A model generated the notes under the pieces. It searched no databases. It saw only the letters and a program-made list of their open reading frames with translations, and was not told the DNA's origin. Both the position numbers and the translations under genes were made by a program. This document shows, piece by piece, positions 23,875 to 27,960 of a stretch of DNA of 27,960 nt. Within the stretch, counting starts at the first letter, position 1; each line of letters starts with the position of its first letter. Origin of the DNA: Lachnospiraceae bacterium (GTDB lineage Bacteria; Bacillota_A; Clostridia; Lachnospirales; Lachnospiraceae); assembly GCA_024684065.1 (NCBI GenBank), contig JAIKXO010000028.1, positions 1 to 27,960 on the forward strand, given 5' to 3'.

Positions 23875-25413
23875 TTGGGCAAAGTATTACTTGAAATGAA
23901 AAATATCATAAAAACCTTCCCAGGCGTAAAGGCGCTCGACAATGTAAACTTCGAGGTTGAAGAAGGTGAGATCCACGCACTGGTGGGGGAAAACGGTGCC
24001 GGCAAGTCTACGCTGATGAACGTGCTCAGCGGCATTTATCCTTATGGCACCTATGACGGCGATATCATTTATAATGGCGAGGTATGCAAGTTCCAGAAAA
24101 TCAAGGATTCAGAGAGCAAAGGTATCGTCATTATCCATCAGGAGCTGGCGCTGGTGCCTCAGATGTCAATCGGCGAGAATATGTTCCTCGGGAATGAACG
24201 GGGAAAGAAAAATGCGATAAACTGGAACGAAACCTACGGTGAAGCGGATAAATACCTTAAAATGGTCGGATTGTCCGAGTCATCGCGAGTTCTTATAAAA
24301 GACATCGGAACAGGTAAGCAGCAGCTCGTGGAAATTGCAAAAGCTCTTGCAAAGAATGCAAGGCTTCTGATCCTCGACGAGCCTACGTCTTCCCTGAACG
24401 AAACGGATTCAAGAGCGCTTCTTGATCTTATGTTAGAGTTTAAGAAGCAGGGAATGACAATGATAATCATTTCTCATAAGCTCAACGAGGTGGTATATGT
24501 CGCCGATAAGATCACGGTTTTACGTGACGGCTCCACTGTCGAGACTCTTGACTGCCATACACAGGAAATCGATGAGGACCGTATCATCAGAGGAATGGTC
24601 GGCAGGGAGATAACCAACAGATTCCCCAAGAGGGAAAAGATAGAGCTCGGCGAAGTGAATATGGAGGTGAAGAACTGGACGGTTCATCATCCCGTATATA
24701 CCGAGAAAAAGGTTGTCGATAATGTAAGCCTTAATGTAAAGGCAGGAGAGGTTGTGGGGATCTACGGCCTTATGGGAGCGGGACGTACCGAACTTGCCAT
24801 GAGTATCTTCGGAAAATCATACGGTTCAGGTATCACCGGTACGATGACGATCCATGGGAAACAGGTCGATTTAAAAACTCCCCGTGAAGCGATCGAAGCA
24901 AAGCTTGCTTATGTTACGGAAGACAGAAAAGGAAACGGACTGGTCCTTTCGAATCCCATTCGCGTAAATACTTCACTCGCCAATATGAAGGCAGTAAGTG
25001 AAAGAGGCGTTATCGATGTGGATAAGGAATATGCCGTAGCAGTCGAATACAAGGAAAAATTAAAAACCAAATCGCCTACTGTAGAACAGAACGTCGGTAA
25101 TCTTTCGGGAGGAAACCAGCAGAAGGTGCTTCTCGCAAAGTGGATGTTTACAAGCCCTGATATACTGATACTTGACGAGCCTACCAGAGGTATAGACGTA
25201 GGAGCCAAGTACGAGATCTACTGCATTATAAATGATCTTGTAAAGGAAGGAAAATCCGTGGTGATGATCTCTTCCGAGCTTCCCGAAGTCATTGGTATGA
25301 GCGACAGGATCTATATTATGAACGAGGGCAGGTTTGTCGGCGAAATAAATGCCGAGGAAGCCACGCAGGAAAGCATAATGGCGAATATCATACAGTCGGG
25401 GAGGGATGAATAA
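23875..25413 (+). CDS. mmsA: multiple-monosaccharide ABC transporter ATPase, two nucleotide-binding domains
   Basis: This 512-aa protein drives sugar import and, like XylG and GguA, fuses two ATPase domains. Domain 1: Walker [10 protein letters not shown] (38-46), signature-like GTGKQQ (145-150), Walker B LLILDEP (164-170). Domain 2: a degenerate Walker [10 protein letters not shown] (about 297), a full signature LSGGNQQK (about 409), and Walker [13 protein letters not shown]. The degenerate second Walker A and reduced first signature are usual for this family, leaving one strong catalytic site. The start is TTG, seven bases after GAGGAGGG; no better start exists. The stop almost abuts the first permease gene. 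Confidence 0.95.
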   Translation: MGKVLLEMKNIIKTFPGVKALDNVNFEVEEGEIHALVGENGAGKSTLMNVLSGIYPYGTYDGDIIYNGEVCKFQKIKDSESKGIVIIHQELALVPQMSIGENMFLGNERGKKNAINWNETYGEADKYLKMVGLSESSRVLIKDIGTGKQQLVEIAKALAKNARLLILDEPTSSLNETDSRALLDLMLEFKKQGMTMIIISHKLNEVVYVADKITVLRDGSTVETLDCHTQEIDEDRIIRGMVGREITNRFPKREKIELGEVNMEVKNWTVHHPVYTEKKVVDNVSLNVKAGEVVGIYGLMGAGRTELAMSIFGKSYGSGITGTMTIHGKQVDLKTPREAIEAKLAYVTEDRKGNGLVLSNPIRVNTSLANMKAVSERGVIDVDKEYAVAVEYKEKLKTKSPTVEQNVGNLSGGNQQKVLLAKWMFTSPDILILDEPTRGIDVGAKYEIYCIINDLVKEGKSVVMISSELPEVIGMSDRIYIMNEGRFVGEINAEEATQESIMANIIQSGRDE

Positions 25414-25414
25414 G

Positions 25415-26581
25415 ATGAGTATCAATGTTAAAGCAGTTCTTAAGAAATACTTCATGGTATTGGTCCTGATCGTAGTCCTTCTGGCTTTTCATGCCGCTAC
25501 CGGCGGGAAAATGCTCATTCCCCAGAATATCAATAACCTGATCTCTCAGAATGCTTATGTGTTCGTTCTTGCGGCAGGTATGCTTCTTTGTATTCTGACA
25601 GGAGGTAATATCGATCTGGCCTGCGGTTCCGTGGTCTGTTTTGTCGGCGGTATCGGGGCAGTGATGATGGATCATGATCTTCCGGCATTTTTAGCAGTCA
25701 TAGTCATGCTGATAGGAGGACTTTTAGTCGGTGCCTGGCAGGGCTTCTGGATCGCTTATGTAAAGGTCCCTCCCTTTATAGCGACCCTTGCCGGAATGTA
25801 TGCTTTCAGAGGATTATCGAATGTCGTGCTTCAGGGCTATGCGGTCGGTATAAGAAACGAAGGGTTTCTTAAGGTATTCGGAGGCGGTGCTGACTGTTAT
25901 GTTCCCGATTTCTTCGGAAGCGGCTCGGTAAATGTCACCTGCGTACTGGCGGGAATAATTTTAGTCGTAGTCTATGTCGGAAGCGTAATGAAGGGACGCA
26001 TGCAGGCAAAAGCCAAAGGTTATGCGACGGAGGCTTTCTACTCGGCATTTATAAAAATGGTTCTGATCAGTGCCGCGGTAATCTGGTTTTTCTATAAGCT
26101 CGCTCAGTATAAGGGCATACCTACCTCTCTTATCTGGATAGGCATAGTGCTTCTTTCTTATGCGTATATCACTTCCAATACGACAATGGGACGTTACCTT
26201 TACGCGGTCGGCGGAAATGAGAAGGCTACCAATCTTTCCGGTATCGATTCCAGAAAGGTTTACTTCTTTGCTTATACAAATATGGGTCTTATGTCCGGTC
26301 TCGGCGGTATCCTTACCATAGCAAGGCTGACCCAGGCACAGCCCACTTTCGGACAGGGCTATGAAATGGACGCCATAGCGGCCTGCTTTATCGGCGGGGC
26401 TTCCGCATACGGCGGTGAAGGAAACATATTCGGAATAGTCATAGGCGCGCTGCTTATGGGTGTCATAAACATGGGAATGTCTATCATGGGTACGGACGCC
26501 AACTATCAGAAGGTCATCAAAGGACTCGTTGTTCTTGGAGCGATCATCTTTGACGTTTTGTCAAATAAGAAGAAAAATTAA
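25415..26581 (+). CDS. mmsB: multiple-monosaccharide ABC transporter permease, first copy
   Basis: This polytopic membrane protein (388 aa, about ten helices) belongs to the ribose/xylose/multiple-sugar permease family (BPD_transp_2). Landmarks are LTGGNIDLACGSVVCF near the N-terminus, KVPPFIATLAGMYAFRG, the coupling segment GRYLYAVGGNEKATNLSGID, and MDAIAACFIGGASAYGGEGN. I choose ATG at 25415, nine bases after GGAGGG and just past the ATPase stop. The upstream ATG at 25406 touches the ribosome site and is unlikely. It is followed after 12 bp by a clear paralogue. Confidence 0.94.
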   Translation: MSINVKAVLKKYFMVLVLIVVLLAFHAATGGKMLIPQNINNLISQNAYVFVLAAGMLLCILTGGNIDLACGSVVCFVGGIGAVMMDHDLPAFLAVIVMLIGGLLVGAWQGFWIAYVKVPPFIATLAGMYAFRGLSNVVLQGYAVGIRNEGFLKVFGGGADCYVPDFFGSGSVNVTCVLAGIILVVVYVGSVMKGRMQAKAKGYATEAFYSAFIKMVLISAAVIWFFYKLAQYKGIPTSLIWIGIVLLSYAYITSNTTMGRYLYAVGGNEKATNLSGIDSRKVYFFAYTNMGLMSGLGGILTIARLTQAQPTFGQGYEMDAIAACFIGGASAYGGEGNIFGIVIGALLMGVINMGMSIMGTDANYQKVIKGLVVLGAIIFDVLSNKKKN

Positions 26582-26593
26582 GGAGGAGGAGTC

Positions 26594-27772
26594 ATGGCAA
26601 AAAAGAATTATATAGACGTATTAAAGAAAAATGCAATGCTTATAGTCCTTGTCCTGGTATATATCTTCTTTACCGTTGCGACAAGCGGACAGATGTTCCA
26701 GGCAATGAATTTTAATGCCCTGATCACTCAGAACGCATACGTATTCGTGCTTGCCACCGGTATGCTCATGTGCATGCTGACAGGAGGTAATATCGATCTT
26801 TCCTGCGGTTCGTTTGTATGCTTTTTAGGAGCCCTTGGAGGAATACTCATGTCCATAAAGGGTATTAATGTCGGCGTTTCGATCATCCTGATGCTGATCG
26901 TAGGTATCATTTACGGATGCGCCCTTGGATTTTTGATCGCTTATGTTAATATTCCGCCCTGGATAGCAACGCTTGCCGGATACCTTGCCTTCAGAGGCTG
27001 GGGAACGGCGCTCTTAAGCGCAAACAGCACGACCGGAAGTATTTCCCTTGCGGCGCAGAAATCCTTCCTGGGTATTTTTTCAGGAAAGGTGCTCTCCACT
27101 CCCATAAATCAGATGAATGTAGTATGTATGGTCGCGGGAGTAATTGCAAGTGTTCTGGTAGTAGTTATTTCCTTCAGAAACAGGGCTATCAAGTTAAAGA
27201 AAGGCTATGAGGCCGAATCTTTTAATTCGGTTCTTATAAAGAGCGTTCTGGCAGTTGCTGTGATCCTGCTCTTTGCATACAAGCTTGCAATGTCAGGAGG
27301 AATCCCTACGGCGCTTATCTGGGTTGTCGTAATAGTTCTGGTTTATAATTTTATCACTTCCAAGACGACCCTTGGACGATATTTTTATACGATAGGCGGT
27401 AATGCGGAAGCGACAAGGCTTTCAGGTGTCGATACCAAAAGGATCATGTTCCTTGCATACCTGAACATGGCTTTTCTTACAGTCATAACCACCTATATCG
27501 TTACGGCAAGGTTCCAGGCGGCCAATTCGACGGCGGGTACCTATTATGAAATGGATGCCATCGCGGCCTGCGTTGTCGGCGGAGTTTCCGCATACGGCGG
27601 AGCCGGAAACGTTTTCGGAATGGTTGTCGGAGCAACCCTTATCGGTGTCATAAACCTGGGAATGTCCCTTATGGGCGTGGATGCGAACTGGCAGAAGGTT
27701 GTAAAGGGTGTTGTTCTTTTAGCGGCTGTTGTATTTGATATCCTTGCTTCAAAGAAGAGCAATGCCAGGTAA
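26594..27772 (+). CDS. mmsB: multiple-monosaccharide ABC transporter permease, second copy
   Basis: This 392-aa membrane protein is a tandem paralogue of the preceding permease. It shares LTGGNIDLSCGSFVCF, the -ATLAGY-AFRG segment, GRYFYTIGGNAEATRLSGVD and MDAIAACVVGGVSAYGGAGN in the same order, but is diverged throughout. A strong ribosome site, AAGGAGGAGG, precedes it. Both copies keep the coupling region, so both look functional. The permease core is a dimer, so the pair probably forms a heterodimer. Most MmsA/MmsB systems have one permease gene, so two is noteworthy. Confidence 0.92.
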   Translation: MAKKNYIDVLKKNAMLIVLVLVYIFFTVATSGQMFQAMNFNALITQNAYVFVLATGMLMCMLTGGNIDLSCGSFVCFLGALGGILMSIKGINVGVSIILMLIVGIIYGCALGFLIAYVNIPPWIATLAGYLAFRGWGTALLSANSTTGSISLAAQKSFLGIFSGKVLSTPINQMNVVCMVAGVIASVLVVVISFRNRAIKLKKGYEAESFNSVLIKSVLAVAVILLFAYKLAMSGGIPTALIWVVVIVLVYNFITSKTTLGRYFYTIGGNAEATRLSGVDTKRIMFLAYLNMAFLTVITTYIVTARFQAANSTAGTYYEMDAIAACVVGGVSAYGGAGNVFGMVVGATLIGVINLGMSLMGVDANWQKVVKGVVLLAAVVFDILASKKSNAR

Positions 27773-27796
27773 TCATGTTTTTCGGAACAAAAGATA

Positions 27797-27832
27797 AGAG
27801 TATTTGGAAACTGTAAACTCTCTATATTTTTT
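27797..27832 (+). terminator. possible weak terminator of the transporter operon
   Basis: AGAGT pairs with ACTCT (plus two T-A pairs past a bulge), and a six-base T-run follows a few bases later. The stem is short, so termination may be partial. The rest of 27833-27960 holds no supported gene; an ATG at 27924 stays open to the window end but lacks a nearby ribosome site. Confidence 0.35.
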
Positions 27833-27960
27833 ATGATATTTTTGAAACGGCTGTTTTCCAGAATGAAACTATAAAAGCTGTCGGTTTTGGAAAATCAGGA
27901 GTAAGTCAGCATATTCTGTAAGTATGGATGATAAGAAAGAAAAAAGGGGCATTCCCGAAA

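Noticed and set aside
27924..27960. ORF start at the right edge (ATG, open to the end)
   Set aside because: Only 12 codons are visible, and the nearest GGAG lies more than 20 bases upstream, too far to support the start.

Overview
The window looks like a chromosomal segment of a Lachnospiraceae-type Firmicute. The evidence is purine-rich Shine-Dalgarno sites (GGAGG), TTGAnn/TATAAT promoters with 17-bp spacing, a YesM/YesN-type kinase and regulator, an S11 carboxypeptidase, a YfhO membrane protein, and a multiple-monosaccharide ABC transporter. The genus cannot be set from the sequence alone. I see no transposase, integrase, rRNA or CRISPR array.

Left edge (1-900): a small orphan ORF, a 250-bp gene-free stretch rich in the direct repeat TTAGCA, and a tRNA-Arg(CCT) on the minus strand. 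Upstream of the tRNA, next to a good promoter, lies a 40-nt 5' half of a second, slightly different tRNA-Arg that breaks off after the anticodon loop at a CCTAAG/CTTAGG inverted repeat. This looks like a used recombinase attachment site.

Region 902-7848 (minus): three genes of unknown system, read right to left. They are a 174-aa acidic protein with a YbjN/secretion-chaperone-like pattern, a GNAT acetyltransferase with an extra C-terminal half, and a 1783-aa protein. The giant protein has no signal peptide. It holds a papain/C39-like cysteine-protease domain (C891, H1033, N1053), long disordered Lys/Glu/Ala linkers and several glycine-rich hydrophobic segments. I infer a possible effector or toxin-like protein with a chaperone and a modifier; this is the best candidate for an undescribed system here.

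Region 8060-16663: cell-envelope and housekeeping genes. These are a YfhO-family membrane protein, a D-Ala-D-Ala carboxypeptidase with a strong shared terminator, and a minus-strand operon of N-acetylmuramoyl-L-alanine amidase, acyltransferase-3 and DEDDh exonuclease, driven by a clear promoter. trmB and a hypothetical gene follow.

Region 16942-27772 (plus): a complete sugar sensing and uptake locus. A membrane-anchored periplasmic-binding-protein sensor, a YesM/LytS-type kinase and a YesN-type AraC response regulator resemble the three-component xylose systems (XylFII-LytS-YesN) of clostridia. An extra binding lipoprotein follows, then the transporter: ChvE-like binding lipoprotein, MmsA-type double ATPase and two tandem MmsB-type permeases. 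The chvE leader carries an intrinsic terminator, and a second hairpin between chvE and mmsA probably sets expression ratios.

A dispersed non-coding element occurs three times. The longest copy (16707-16874) can fold into an almost fully paired cloverleaf: a terminal stem plus three hairpins. The copy at 6365-6443 keeps only the terminal stem and first hairpin, with compensatory base changes. The copy at 22287-22347 keeps only the last hairpin and right end.
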